Assembly: GCF_000633455.1 (NCBI RefSeq)
Contig: NZ_AYMG01000014.1
Coordinates: 175,055 to 239,054, forward strand
Origin: Pedobacter jeongneungensis
GTDB taxonomy: Bacteria > Bacteroidota > Bacteroidia > Sphingobacteriales > Sphingobacteriaceae
Length of the DNA: 64,000 nucleotides
Reading direction: 5' to 3'
The translations under genes and the position numbers were made by a program. Below are positions 36,146 through 45,793 of the stretch, one piece after another (position 1 is the first letter of the stretch; each line of letters opens with the position of its first letter). The notes below the pieces were generated by a model. That model was not told the DNA's origin, searched no databases, and saw nothing but the letters and a program-made list of their open reading frames with translations.

Positions 36146-36178
36146 AGGATGCTCAACTATCAGTTGGGCATTTTTTGT
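36146..36178 (+). terminator. Terminator after the FKBP cluster
   Basis: GCTCAACT / AGTTGGGC arms (one G-T pair) with a 3-nt loop and a T6 tail, 32 bp past the stop. The sequence is nearly repeated at 37346-37380. Confidence 0.8.
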
Positions 36179-36289
36179 GATATATTTTTTTACATTTATA
36201 TCTTTTTAACGCAATTATCGATATCAACATTTTATAACTTGTTTTTTAGTTGTATGTTTGGGAAGTAAGGGGAAACATACATTTTAAAT

Positions 36290-37300
36290 ATGAAAAACAA
36301 AATTAATTTACGCTGCTTAATACTACCATTATTAGGTGTTATTTCAATAGCTTCTTGTAAAAAGGATGGCAATATTGATAATCTAAATGAAAAACTTGTA
36401 ACAAATGCCGTAGCTATTGAGAATGGCTATTTGAAGTTTAGAGATCAGAAAGCTTTTGACTCTTTATTAAGTGTTTTAGTAAAACCTGAAAATATTAAGT
36501 CGAAACCGAAAGAATTAGCAAATTTTAAGTCTTATAAAGATATATTTCTGGAAATAGAAAAGGAATATGAAAATGTCAATACTAGTAAGGCATTTGATGA
36601 TTTTAAGAATAAATATTCAGAAATAGTAGCAATTAAATCGGATAGCTCTTTAACCTATAAATTCGGTACTCCACTTTCTGCTCTCTTTACAAATAGCAAG
36701 GGGGAGGTGAAAATTGGTGATTTTACAACTGTATATACTAAGGATAATAGAATAGTATCTTATAAAGGAAAATATAAAAATGAATCTGAAGTCGCAACCA
36801 TTAGTAAAACAGATAAAAGCCAGGGGATTTTTGTCACTAGTCTTTCTGGAGGGTACATTACTGCAAAAAGTAATCAAATGGCAGGTGTTGAGGGGACTAC
36901 AACCAGAGTTGTAAGATCGCGTTTGTATTATAATGAAGATGGTAAACGAAGATTGTTTGTTGATATTTGGGTTGATGAAACTCCTAATCAAGGTCCAAAT
37001 GATTGGACCCCTCGTCCTCCTATATCAAGATATTATTGCTCATCAAGGCAAGAGTTGAAGAAAACCTTTGGCGGGTGGAGAACTAATGAAACAGATTATT
37101 ATTTTGATAATTTAAATTATGCTTGGCAAATTAGAGGAGGAATGGGAGATTATCGTTATTTCAATCTCGCATACCATAGTGTTCAGGGGGTATATGGTCC
37201 GGTTATAATCGACATGGCAACAATAAGTGAGGAAATTATGCTACTTAGCGGTTCAGGGCACTTTACGTCTGGGGGGGTTCCAAATACACCAATTTTTTAA
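36290..37300 (+). CDS. Orphan lipoprotein of unknown function, AT-rich
   Basis: 336 aa. Lipobox 'ISIASCKKDGN'. The segment 'NGYLKFRDQKAFDSLLSVL' resembles an N-terminal motif common in uncharacterised Bacteroidota lipoproteins; the C-terminal half has several Trp and Tyr residues and a 'PNDWTPRPPISRYYCSSRQE' stretch. No catalytic motif recognised. Codon use is more AT-biased than in the photolyase next to it, which suggests later arrival. Its stop codon overlaps the convergent photolyase stop by 4 bp. Confidence 0.75.
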   Translation: MKNKINLRCLILPLLGVISIASCKKDGNIDNLNEKLVTNAVAIENGYLKFRDQKAFDSLLSVLVKPENIKSKPKELANFKSYKDIFLEIEKEYENVNTSKAFDDFKNKYSEIVAIKSDSSLTYKFGTPLSALFTNSKGEVKIGDFTTVYTKDNRIVSYKGKYKNESEVATISKTDKSQGIFVTSLSGGYITAKSNQMAGVEGTTTRVVRSRLYYNEDGKRRLFVDIWVDETPNQGPNDWTPRPPISRYYCSSRQELKKTFGGWRTNETDYYFDNLNYAWQIRGGMGDYRYFNLAYHSVQGVYGPVIIDMATISEEIMLLSGSGHFTSGGVPNTPIF

Positions 37301-38592
37301 TTTAATGCTTCTTTAAAAACTTTTAACACTCTTTCCCTTGCAAAAGTATGCTCAACTATTGGTTGGGCATATTTTTTTGTCCCGAATTCTGGCACCCATT
37401 TTTTGATATATTCAAATTTCGGATCAAATCTTTTGGTCTGTAGTTCCGGGTTAAATACCCTAAAATAGGGTGCAGCGTCATTTCCTGAGCCTGCTGCCCA
37501 TTGCCAGCCGCCAACATTACTGGCCATTTCGTAATCCAATAACTTTTCGGCAAAATAGGTTTCTCCCCAGCGCCAGTCAATCAGTAAATGTTTGGTTAAA
37601 AAACTGCCTACAACCATGCGTACACGGTTGTGCACCCATCCGGTTTGGTTCAGCTGACGCATGCCTGCATCAACAATAGGGTAACCGGTATTGCCCTCGC
37701 ACCAGGCCTTAAATTCGTCCTCATTGTTGCGCCATTTAATCTTATCGTATTGCTTTTTAAAAGAATCAAAAGCAGAGTAGGGGAAATGCCAAAGTATCAT
37801 CATGTAAAATTCCCTCCAGGCCAGTTCAGAAAGCCAGACATTCGATTTTGCTTTGATCGCATCGCGCACCGCCTTTCTAATGCTTAAAGTGCCGAAACGT
37901 AAATGGAGACCAATATGCGTAGTACCATCAATCGCCGGGAAATCGCGTTCTTTTGCGTAATCATTGAGCTTGCTTTTATAACTGATTTTAGGAAAATCCA
38001 GTTTACTCTTCTCAAAGCCCATTTCTTCCAAACCTTGGAGAGGCAAATGTTTGGTTTGTAATAAATTTTTAAGATATTTTTTGGTAGGATAAGCTTTTAC
38101 ATAAAAATCGTTCAGTTTGGCATGCCATTGTTTGTAAAAAGGGGTGAAAACAGTATAAGGTGTTTTATCTGCTTTTAAAATCTCGTTTTTTTCAAAAATA
38201 ACCTGGTCTTTAAATGTCTTAAAGGCAATTTTTTCACTAGTTAAATATTCGGCCATATTATCATCACGTTCGCGTGCATAAGGCTCATAATCATGATTGG
38301 TGTAGACCTCCTTAACCTCATATTCCTTCAAAATCTCCGGCCATATTTTTTCGGGTTCTCCATATTTTACCAGTAAATCTGATCCCTGCTGCTGAAGTTC
38401 TTTTTTTAAATCCTCAATGGTTTGGTAAATAAAAGTTACACGCGCATCGTCTTTCGGCAGTTTGTCCAGTATATTTTTGTCGAAAATAAAAAGTGGCAAA
38501 ACCGGATAGTCACTTTTTAAAGCATGGTATAGAGCAGCATTATCTTCTAAACGTAAATCGCGACGAAACCAAAAGAAGGATACAGAATTCAT
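37297..38592 (-). CDS. Deoxyribodipyrimidine photo-lyase (class I)
   Basis: 431 aa. Uses FAD and blue light to split UV-induced pyrimidine dimers in DNA. The N-terminal antenna domain begins 'VSFFWFRRDLRLEDNAAL'; the C-terminal FAD-binding domain has 'SELAWREFYMMILW', 'GNTGYPIVDAGMRQLNQTGW' and 'DYEMASNVGGWQWAAGSGND', the Asn-containing class I CPD pattern. Start at the ATG 38592. Two further light- or repair-linked genes follow upstream on the chromosome. Confidence 0.94.
   Translation of the reverse strand: MNSVSFFWFRRDLRLEDNAALYHALKSDYPVLPLFIFDKNILDKLPKDDARVTFIYQTIEDLKKELQQQGSDLLVKYGEPEKIWPEILKEYEVKEVYTNHDYEPYARERDDNMAEYLTSEKIAFKTFKDQVIFEKNEILKADKTPYTVFTPFYKQWHAKLNDFYVKAYPTKKYLKNLLQTKHLPLQGLEEMGFEKSKLDFPKISYKSKLNDYAKERDFPAIDGTTHIGLHLRFGTLSIRKAVRDAIKAKSNVWLSELAWREFYMMILWHFPYSAFDSFKKQYDKIKWRNNEDEFKAWCEGNTGYPIVDAGMRQLNQTGWVHNRVRMVVGSFLTKHLLIDWRWGETYFAEKLLDYEMASNVGGWQWAAGSGNDAAPYFRVFNPELQTKRFDPKFEYIKKWVPEFGTKKYAQPIVEHTFARERVLKVFKEALN
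37346..37380 (+). terminator. Plus-strand terminator embedded in the photolyase 3' end
   Basis: GCTCAAC / GTTGGGC arms at 37350-37369, followed by AT and seven Ts on the plus strand. It lies inside the coding sequence of the convergent photolyase (residues 'YAQPIVEH') and can end transcription of the orphan lipoprotein gene. Confidence 0.65.
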
Positions 38593-38681
38593 GTGTAATA
38601 GTAGGTTATTAATAAAATATAGATGACTTTAAGCGTTTGGAGTTAGGCGTTTTCGTTGATTAACCGATTTAAACACTTAAC

Positions 38682-39584
38682 CTATTTATATAGGTCTTTC
38701 AAAGCATCCTCCAAATGTGTGAATTTAAATTTAAATCCTGCATCTAAAATTTTTTGTGCAGAGGTATTATTGCTCATTAAAACGGCTTCTACACGTTCTC
38801 CCAGTACTAATGCCAAAGCTTTTTTAGGTACTTTAATTGGCCAGACGGGGCGGTGCAACTGTTTGGCAATGGCTTTGGTTAAGGCACTGTTGGTTACCGG
38901 AAAAGGTGCACAGGCATTGTAGCAATTTTCCATTTTAAGATTTTCTACTGCTTCGATGTACATTTCAACCATATCATCAATATGTATCCAGGGGGTCCAT
39001 TGTTTACCAGTGCCTAATGGTGCACCAGCAAATAATTTTACAGGTTGAGCCAACTGTGGCAATGCGCCGCCTTTTGTGCTGAAAACAATCCCGGTGCGGA
39101 GTTTTACAATCCTCAGGCTTAATTTTTTACCCTGATCTACCGCATCTTCCCATAGCTTACAGCACTCGGCTAAAAAGCCATAGCCGTTTGGACTCTCTTC
39201 TGTTAAAATTTCGTCACCACAATCACCATAAAAACCAACTGCAGAAGAAGAAACAAAAGATTTAATCTGATGATCTGCCCTGGATTTAATGGTTTTGAAA
39301 AGCAGTTCTGTAGATTTTACACGACTATCAATAATCTGTTTTTTGCGTTCGTCGGTCCATTTTTTATCTGCAACCGGTTCTCCAGCCAAATGGATAACGG
39401 CATCAACACCATTCAGACAATTGGCATCAATTGTTCCTTTGTAGACATCCCACACAAAACTATTCGGATCGTTACCCTTTTTTCGGGAAAGTGTATTCAC
39501 CTCGTAACCTTTGTTTAATAAATGCTTTTTTAGCTCAGTACCCACAAGTCCGGTAGCTCCGGTAATCAGAATCTTCTTTGCCAT
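38682..39584 (-). CDS. TIGR01777-family NAD(P)-dependent epimerase/oxidoreductase
   Basis: 300 aa. N-terminal Rossmann loop 'ILITGATGLVGTELKKHL', then 'VIHLAGEPVADKKWTDERKKQI' and 'SFVSSSAVGFYGDCG', characteristic of TIGR01777 (YfcH-like) proteins, an extended-SDR branch with no firmly assigned substrate. The Tyr in 'VGFYGD' replaces the usual YxxxK position of this branch. It lies between the photolyase and DASH cryptochrome genes; such proteins are often found beside photolyases in Bacteroidota. Confidence 0.9.
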   Translation of the reverse strand: MAKKILITGATGLVGTELKKHLLNKGYEVNTLSRKKGNDPNSFVWDVYKGTIDANCLNGVDAVIHLAGEPVADKKWTDERKKQIIDSRVKSTELLFKTIKSRADHQIKSFVSSSAVGFYGDCGDEILTEESPNGYGFLAECCKLWEDAVDQGKKLSLRIVKLRTGIVFSTKGGALPQLAQPVKLFAGAPLGTGKQWTPWIHIDDMVEMYIEAVENLKMENCYNACAPFPVTNSALTKAIAKQLHRPVWPIKVPKKALALVLGERVEAVLMSNNTSAQKILDAGFKFKFTHLEDALKDLYK

Positions 39585-39752
39585 ATTTTTAAAACACTAA
39601 AGATACAAAAGGGTTTTTTGGCAGGACTTTAAATTGTATTAATCTGGTTCTAATTCTTTTGTTACCTATTTGTAAAGAATTATTTAGGGGTTTGATGTAG
39701 AAGAAAAATAAGATAAATTTGTAAAGCGTTCTTACACCCTTTCCGATAAAAG

Positions 39753-41027
39753 ATGTCCAAAAAAATTTTAGTCTGGTTTAGAAATGATCTTCGCCTGCAT
39801 GATAACGAAATGCTGGTCGAGGCAATTGCTAAATCTGATTCAATTTTGCCTGTTTACATTCTCGATCCCCGTTCTTTTGGCGAAACCAAATATGGTACGC
39901 TGAAAACAGGCAATATTAGAGCGCAATTCATTTTAGAAAGTGTTTTAGGCTTACGTAATGCTTTAAAACAGATTGGGGGAAACCTGCTGATTGCTGAAGG
40001 TAATCCGGAAGATATTATTCCTCAGCTTGTGCAGGAATACGAAATTACCGAAGTATACCATCACCGCGAAGTGGCTCGCGAAGAAACCCATGTTTCTACC
40101 CTGGTAGAAAATGCACTTTGGAAATTGCGCATCAACCTGAAGCATTTTATCGGCCATACCTTATATAATAAAGAAGATTTACCTTTTCCTATCAAGGATA
40201 TACCCGACGCTTTTAACCAGTTTAAAAAGAAAATTGAACGCGATTCGATCATTAAACCCTGTTTTGCAGCGCCCGATCGGATTAACGTAGCCGAAGTGAT
40301 CGATTGGGGCACCTTATCATCATTGGAAGATCTGAATCTTTTGCCCCAACAAAAAGATCAGCGTGCTGATTTCGAATTTGCGGGTGGCGAAGCCGAAGGT
40401 TTGGCGCATTTACAAAAGGTGATTGTGGCGATGCAACAGGCCGCAACGACCAAGAATTTAATTCTTGCATCAAAACTCTCTGCCTGGCTGGCTATGGGCA
40501 GTTTATCGCCCCGTAAAGTATATTGGGAAATTAAAAAAATGGAGGGTGTACCCAATACCAAAGCCATGTTCAACCATATTTTGTTGGGATTGCTTTGGAG
40601 GGATTATTTCCGTTTCATGTTCAAAAAATACGGCAATACATTTTTCAGTCCCGATGGATTTGGAAGTCAGGGTTTGGTTGATATTGCCAACGAACAGGAC
40701 AACTTTTATAAATGGAAAAATGCACAGACCGGATTTGCGGTAGTAGATGCAGTAATGACAGAGTTAAATCAAACTGGTTTTATTTCAAATATTGCCAGGC
40801 AAACGGCTGCTTTATATCTGATCAATAACCTGGAAGTTAGCTGGATTTTTGGAGCTGCTTATTTTGAAGAAAAACTGATCGATTATAACCCGGCAAGTAA
40901 CTGGGGTAACTGGGCCAATGTAGCTGGTGTGGGGAACGATCAAAAATCAAAAAGTGTGTTCGATTTGGATAAAAACATCAAAAATCTCGACCCAAAAGGC
41001 AACTATGCTTTAACTTGGGCATCATAG
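39753..41027 (+). CDS. DASH-family cryptochrome
   Basis: 424 aa. Opens 'ILVWFRNDLRLHDNEML'; the FAD-binding domain contains 'LLGLLWRDYFRFMFKKYG', 'TGFAVVDAVMTELNQTGF', 'SNIARQTAALYLINN' and 'PASNWGNWANVAGVGND', which are typical of CRY-DASH rather than CPD photolyases. Family members repair dimers in single-stranded DNA and may act as light sensors. Divergent from the TIGR01777 gene, with a 168-bp intergenic region that could hold a shared control site. Confidence 0.94.
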   Translation: MSKKILVWFRNDLRLHDNEMLVEAIAKSDSILPVYILDPRSFGETKYGTLKTGNIRAQFILESVLGLRNALKQIGGNLLIAEGNPEDIIPQLVQEYEITEVYHHREVAREETHVSTLVENALWKLRINLKHFIGHTLYNKEDLPFPIKDIPDAFNQFKKKIERDSIIKPCFAAPDRINVAEVIDWGTLSSLEDLNLLPQQKDQRADFEFAGGEAEGLAHLQKVIVAMQQAATTKNLILASKLSAWLAMGSLSPRKVYWEIKKMEGVPNTKAMFNHILLGLLWRDYFRFMFKKYGNTFFSPDGFGSQGLVDIANEQDNFYKWKNAQTGFAVVDAVMTELNQTGFISNIARQTAALYLINNLEVSWIFGAAYFEEKLIDYNPASNWGNWANVAGVGNDQKSKSVFDLDKNIKNLDPKGNYALTWAS

Positions 41028-41029
41028 TT

Positions 41030-41165
41030 GTAATGACTGAATGATTGGGTGTTGAATGATGGAATTGAAATTTTATCGATTAGTACAAGTCATATTTTTA
41101 TCATTCTCTCATTTTATCATTCTCTCATTCAATAATTCTCATTTTAATCGAGATTTTTGCCGTTT
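41030..41165. repeat. Iterated-word cluster, GAATGATTG / CATTCTCTC type, no gene inside
   Basis: After the cryptochrome stop come TGACTGAATGATTGG, TTGAATGATGG, then in reverse orientation TATCATTCTCTCATTTT twice, CATTCAATAATTCTC. The layout (forward words, a spacer, reverse words) is the same as around the two four-helix-bundle genes, but with no ORF between. Confidence 0.65.
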
Positions 41166-41214
41166 ATATAAGGTAAAATTCTAATTTTGTAGTGCTTATA
41201 GTAAATAGTTAATA

Positions 41215-44010
41215 ATGGATAAATTATCTTATCTTAATGGCGCAAACGCCGAATATATAGAATCTTTATATCAGTCTTATCAACAAGATCCTGAGTCGGT
41301 TGAGTTTGGTTGGCAGAAATTTTTCGAAGGTTTCGATTTTGGAAGAGGATCGGAAGCCCCAACAGTAACTGCAGAAACTCCTGAACAATTTTTAAAAGAG
41401 GTTAATGTTTTAAACCTGATTGATGGCTATCGCAGCCGCGGTCACCTGTTTACGCACACCAATCCGGTACGCGAAAGACGTAAACATTTGCCAACTTTAG
41501 ATCTTGCCAATTTTGGATTATCAGATGCGGATTTAGAAACCGTTTTTAACTCTGGTGTAGAGATTGGTATTGGTGCCGCAAAATTGAAAGATATTGTAGC
41601 CTTTTTGAAACAAACATACGCACACTCTATCGGTGCAGAATATAAATTTTTACGTACACCTGAAGTGTTGAACTGGATTCAGCAAAAAATGGAAAGTGCA
41701 CGTAATACCCCTAATTTCTCTATTGAAGAAAAAAAACGCATTCTCCGGAAATTAAACGAAGCGGTAAGTTTCGAAAATTTCCTTGGAACAAAATTCTTAG
41801 GTCAAAAGCGTTTCTCTTTAGAAGGTGCTGAGGCTTTAATTCCGGCATTGGATTCCGTAATCGAAAAAGGTGCCGAATTAGGAATTGAAGAATTTGTAAT
41901 TGGTATGGCTCACCGCGGACGTTTAAACGTGCTGGCCAATATCATGCAGAAAACCTACAAAGATATTTTTGCAGAATTTGAAGGCAAAAGTTATAATCCC
42001 GATACCCCATTTGGCGGAGACGTAAAATACCATTTAGGTTATTCAACCGATGTAACCACAAACGCAGGTAAAAGTGTTCACTTAAGTTTATGTCCAAACC
42101 CATCTCACCTGGAAACAGTTGATGGTGTAGTAGAGGGCATGAGCCGTTCTAAAATCGATTTCAAATATGGTGGCGATAACAGCCGCTTAGCCCCGATTTT
42201 GATTCATGGTGATGCTTCAGTTGCTGGTCAGGGTATTGTTTATGAAGTAATTCAGATGGCAGGCCTTGAAGGTTATAAAACCGGTGGAACCATCCATTTG
42301 GTGATCAATAACCAGATCGGTTTTACCACCAATTATAAAGATGCCCGTACCAGTACTTATTGTACTGATATTGCTAAGGTAACTTTATCTCCGGTTTTCC
42401 ACGTAAATGGTGATGATCCTGAAGCTTTGGTTTATGCGATCAACCTAGCAATGGAATACCGTCAGAAATATAAAAACGATGTATTTATCGACATTCTTTG
42501 TTACCGTCGTTTCGGTCATAATGAATCTGATGAACCTAAATTCACTCAGCCATTATTGTACAAAACTATCGAAAAACACCCTAATCCAAGGGAAATCTAT
42601 ATCGAGCAGTTAACTAAAGAAGGTAAACTGGAAGCAGGTTTGGCAAAAGAAATGGAGAAAGATTTCCGTGGTATTTTGCAGGAGCGCTTAAACGAAGCCA
42701 AAGAATTTGTTGCAGGCAGCACTGAAGTTAAATTTGGTGGGGCATGGGCAGATTTGCGTATGGCAACTCCTAAAGATTTCGAAACTTCGCCGGTTACTGC
42801 GGTTAAAAAATCTACTTTATTAGAAATCGGTAAACGCATTACTGCTTTACCGACCAATAAAAAGTTCTTCAAGAAAATCGAGAAACTATTTGTTGAGCGT
42901 AGCAAAATGGTTAACGAAACCAATGTTTTCGATTGGGCAATGGGCGAGCAGCTGGCTTATGGCACGTTGTTATCAGAAGGTAAACGCGTTCGTTTAAGCG
43001 GTCAGGATGTAGAACGTGGTACTTTCTCTCACCGTCATGCGGTATTAACGCTTGAAGATAGTGAGGAAGAATATGTACCATTGGCAAATATTTCTGATCA
43101 GCAAGCGCCATTTGATATTTACAATTCACACTTATCTGAGTATGGCGTTTTAGGTTTCGAATATGGTTATGCCATGGCAAATCCAAATGCTTTAACCATC
43201 TGGGAAGCACAATTTGGTGATTTCTTTAACGGAGCACAAATTGTTGTGGATCAGTATATTGCGAGTGCTGAAACCAAATGGCAACGTGAAAACGGTTTGG
43301 TGATGTTATTGCCTCATGGTTATGAAGGTCAGGGACCAGAGCACTCATCAGCACGTATTGAGCGTTTTATGGAGCTTTGTGCCGATTACAACATGCAGGT
43401 AACCAACTGTACTACGCCTGCAAACTTCTTCCACGTATTACGCCGTCAGTTTAAACGTGATTTTCGTAAGCCATTGGTGGTATTTACACCAAAAAGTTTA
43501 TTACGTCACCCGGCCTGTGTTTCTAAATTAGAAGAATTTACAGAAGGCGGCTTTAAAGAAGTAATTGATGATGTAAATGCAAAAGTTGCAGATGTAACCC
43601 GTATTGTTTTCTGTAGCGGTAAAATTTATTATGAATTGCTGGAAAAACAACAAGCTGATAAAATCAAACACGTAGCCTTGGTTCGTGTTGAGCAGTTGTA
43701 TCCAACTCCGGTTGATCAGATGGAAGCCATCCAGAAAAAATATAAAAATGCAAAAGAAATTTTCTGGGTACAGGAAGAGCCAGAGAACATGGGCGCATGG
43801 CCATATTTATTTCGCAGGTTGTACAAAACCGCATTAAAAGGTATTGATGTAATTTCGAGAAGAGAGAGCAGCAGTACAGCTACAGGTTTTGCAAAACAAC
43901 ATGCTAACCAACAAGCTTATATTTTAGCAAAAGCTTTGGAGGTTTCGGTTACGGAAGATGTGAAGGATATTGCTAAAAAAGCAACAAAGAAACTAGTTCA
44001 GATCGATTAG
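41215..44010 (+). CDS. sucA: 2-oxoglutarate dehydrogenase E1 component
   Basis: 931 aa. Thiamine-diphosphate-dependent decarboxylation of 2-oxoglutarate in the TCA cycle. 'DKLSYLNGANAEYIESLYQSY' at the N-terminus, 'FVIGMAHRGRLNVLANI', the ThDP motif 'HGDASVAGQGIVYE' with 'LVINNQIGFTTNYKDARTS', and the C-terminal 'LLPHGYEGQGPEHSSARIE' are all present. Operon with sucB, 83 bp downstream; the E3 gene is not in this window. Confidence 0.97.
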   Translation: MDKLSYLNGANAEYIESLYQSYQQDPESVEFGWQKFFEGFDFGRGSEAPTVTAETPEQFLKEVNVLNLIDGYRSRGHLFTHTNPVRERRKHLPTLDLANFGLSDADLETVFNSGVEIGIGAAKLKDIVAFLKQTYAHSIGAEYKFLRTPEVLNWIQQKMESARNTPNFSIEEKKRILRKLNEAVSFENFLGTKFLGQKRFSLEGAEALIPALDSVIEKGAELGIEEFVIGMAHRGRLNVLANIMQKTYKDIFAEFEGKSYNPDTPFGGDVKYHLGYSTDVTTNAGKSVHLSLCPNPSHLETVDGVVEGMSRSKIDFKYGGDNSRLAPILIHGDASVAGQGIVYEVIQMAGLEGYKTGGTIHLVINNQIGFTTNYKDARTSTYCTDIAKVTLSPVFHVNGDDPEALVYAINLAMEYRQKYKNDVFIDILCYRRFGHNESDEPKFTQPLLYKTIEKHPNPREIYIEQLTKEGKLEAGLAKEMEKDFRGILQERLNEAKEFVAGSTEVKFGGAWADLRMATPKDFETSPVTAVKKSTLLEIGKRITALPTNKKFFKKIEKLFVERSKMVNETNVFDWAMGEQLAYGTLLSEGKRVRLSGQDVERGTFSHRHAVLTLEDSEEEYVPLANISDQQAPFDIYNSHLSEYGVLGFEYGYAMANPNALTIWEAQFGDFFNGAQIVVDQYIASAETKWQRENGLVMLLPHGYEGQGPEHSSARIERFMELCADYNMQVTNCTTPANFFHVLRRQFKRDFRKPLVVFTPKSLLRHPACVSKLEEFTEGGFKEVIDDVNAKVADVTRIVFCSGKIYYELLEKQQADKIKHVALVRVEQLYPTPVDQMEAIQKKYKNAKEIFWVQEEPENMGAWPYLFRRLYKTALKGIDVISRRESSSTATGFAKQHANQQAYILAKALEVSVTEDVKDIAKKATKKLVQID

Positions 44011-44093
44011 GTGCATAGTGCTAGGCGGTTAGCGCATGGCGTTTAATAATTGGAATAAGATCATTAGAAGATAAAAAACATAACATTACAAAA

Positions 44094-45332
44094 ATGAGTT
44101 TAGAGATAAAAGTTCCACCTGTTGGTGAGTCGATAACCGAAGTTGTTTTATCACGTTGGATAAAAAACGATGGCGATGTTGTTGAAATGGATGAAGTAAT
44201 TGCCGAATTAGAATCGGATAAAGCAACATTCGAATTAACTGCAGAACAAGCTGGAACTTTAAAAACCATAGCGGCCGAAGGTGATACTTTAGCCATTGGT
44301 GCAGTAGTTTGTAAAATTGAAGATGGTGGTGCAGCTGCTGCACCGAAATCTGAAAGCGAAAGCCCAAAGGCTGATGCACAAGCTCCGGCTGCTGTTGCCG
44401 AAGCACCTAAGGCTCAGGATTCAGCTGCTTCTAAAGATTCTTATGCCACAGGAACTCCATCACCTGCTGCTGGTAAAATTCTTGCAGAAAAAGGAATTGA
44501 AGCGGGTGCGGTAAAAGGTACCGGTGTGGATGGCCGCATTACTAAAGATGATGCTGTAAAAGCTGAAGCGGGTAAAAAACCAGAAGCACCTAAAGCGAGT
44601 GCTCCTGTTGCAGCTGCTGCTCCTGGAGGTAGTCGTGGCGAGCGTCGTGAGAAAATGTCTCCACTACGTAGAACGGTTGCAAAACGTTTGGTTGCTGTTA
44701 AAAATGAAACCGCAATGTTAACTACTTTTAACGAAGTTAACATGAAGCCAATTATGGATTTACGCGGAAAATATAAAGACCAGTTCAAAGAAAAATTTGG
44801 CGTTGGTTTAGGTTTTATGAGTTTTTTCACTAAAGCGGTTACTGAAGCTTTAAAAGATTTCCCGGCAGTTAACGGCCGTATTGAAGGTGAAGAATTGGTT
44901 TACAACGATTTCGCTGATATTTCTATAGCGGTTTCTGCTCCAAAAGGTTTAGTGGTTCCGGTAATTCGTAACGCTGAAAGCATGACTTTAGCACAAATCG
45001 AAAAATCGGTTTTAGAATTGGCTTTAAAAGCACGTGATAGCAAATTAACCATCGAAGAAATGACTGGTGGAACGTTTACGATCACTAACGGTGGTGTGTT
45101 TGGTTCAATGATGTCGACGCCGATTATCAATGCGCCACAATCAGCTATTTTAGGTATGCACAACATTGTTGAGCGTCCGGTTGCTGAAAAAGGCGAAGTG
45201 GTAATCCGTCCGATGATGTACGTTGCTTTATCTTACGATCACAGAATTATCGACGGACGTGAGTCGGTTGGTTTCCTGGTTCGTGTGAAACAACTGTTAG
45301 AAGATCCAGCCAGATTATTATTGGGTATATAA
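44094..45332 (+). CDS. sucB: Dihydrolipoyllysine succinyltransferase, E2 of 2-oxoglutarate dehydrogenase
   Basis: 412 aa. Lipoyl domain at 1-75 with the lipoylated Lys43 in '[11 protein letters not shown]'; an Ala/Pro/Lys-rich linker; the E3-binding domain ('[17 protein letters not shown]'); and the catalytic acyltransferase core with His383 and Asp387 in '[11 protein letters not shown]'. Transfers the succinyl group to CoA. Second gene of the sucAB operon, ended by a strong terminator. Confidence 0.97.
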   Translation: MSLEIKVPPVGESITEVVLSRWIKNDGDVVEMDEVIAELESDKATFELTAEQAGTLKTIAAEGDTLAIGAVVCKIEDGGAAAAPKSESESPKADAQAPAAVAEAPKAQDSAASKDSYATGTPSPAAGKILAEKGIEAGAVKGTGVDGRITKDDAVKAEAGKKPEAPKASAPVAAAAPGGSRGERREKMSPLRRTVAKRLVAVKNETAMLTTFNEVNMKPIMDLRGKYKDQFKEKFGVGLGFMSFFTKAVTEALKDFPAVNGRIEGEELVYNDFADISIAVSAPKGLVVPVIRNAESMTLAQIEKSVLELALKARDSKLTIEEMTGGTFTITNGGVFGSMMSTPIINAPQSAILGMHNIVERPVAEKGEVVIRPMMYVALSYDHRIIDGRESVGFLVRVKQLLEDPARLLLGI

Positions 45333-45367
45333 TCCCTAAATCCCCTAAAAGGGAATTTATATATTTT

Positions 45368-45410
45368 AAGAAGAAGTCAAGTTTTCAAAAACTTGACTTC
45401 TTTTTTTATA
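45368..45410 (+). terminator. Terminator of the sucAB operon
   Basis: Arms AAGAAGTCAAGTTTT / AAAACTTGACTTCTT with a tiny loop and a long T-run, 37 bp past the stop of sucB. Confidence 0.92.
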
Positions 45411-45418
45411 ACCGAAAA

Positions 45419-45778
45419 ATGAAATTCACGTTCAACTCAAAATTCCTCTTCATTTTCCTTGTGATTTTTTTCATAGAAATCTTAATTGGTAAATACCTTA
45501 ATGATGCAATTATACGCCCTTTTGGCGGTGACGTATTAGTGGTTGTTTTGATTTACGCTTTCTTTAGGATTTTTCTTAAAACCAATAACAGGTGGTTGGC
45601 GTTAGGCGTCCTAATTTTTTCTTTCATCATTGAGTTTTTGCAAAAAGTAAATTACGTTACCTGGCTAGGCCTGGAGCATAATAAGTTAATGAGTATTGTT
45701 TTAGGAACTTCCTTTAGTTACTATGATTTACTGGCCTACTTTGTTGGTTATTTGATTTGCCTATTATTCAGGGATTAA
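45419..45778 (+). CDS. DUF2809 family membrane protein
   Basis: 119 aa. Four predicted membrane helices: 'FLFIFLVIFFIEILIG', 'DVLVVVLIYAFFRIFL', 'WLALGVLIFSFIIEFLQ' and 'LLAYFVGYLICLLF'. The pattern 'EILIGKYLNDAIIRPFGGDVLVV' is that of DUF2809. Function unknown. It starts only 9 bp after the sucAB terminator, so its promoter must overlap or lie within that hairpin region, or it is expressed by read-through. Confidence 0.85.
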   Translation: MKFTFNSKFLFIFLVIFFIEILIGKYLNDAIIRPFGGDVLVVVLIYAFFRIFLKTNNRWLALGVLIFSFIIEFLQKVNYVTWLGLEHNKLMSIVLGTSFSYYDLLAYFVGYLICLLFRD

Positions 45779-45793
45779 CCTGAGATACTTTTC

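Noticed and set aside
44086..44406. Gln/Leu-rich ORF antisense to sucB
   Set aside because: It is a shadow frame of the Ala/Lys-rich lipoyl linker of sucB, without homology or its own start context.
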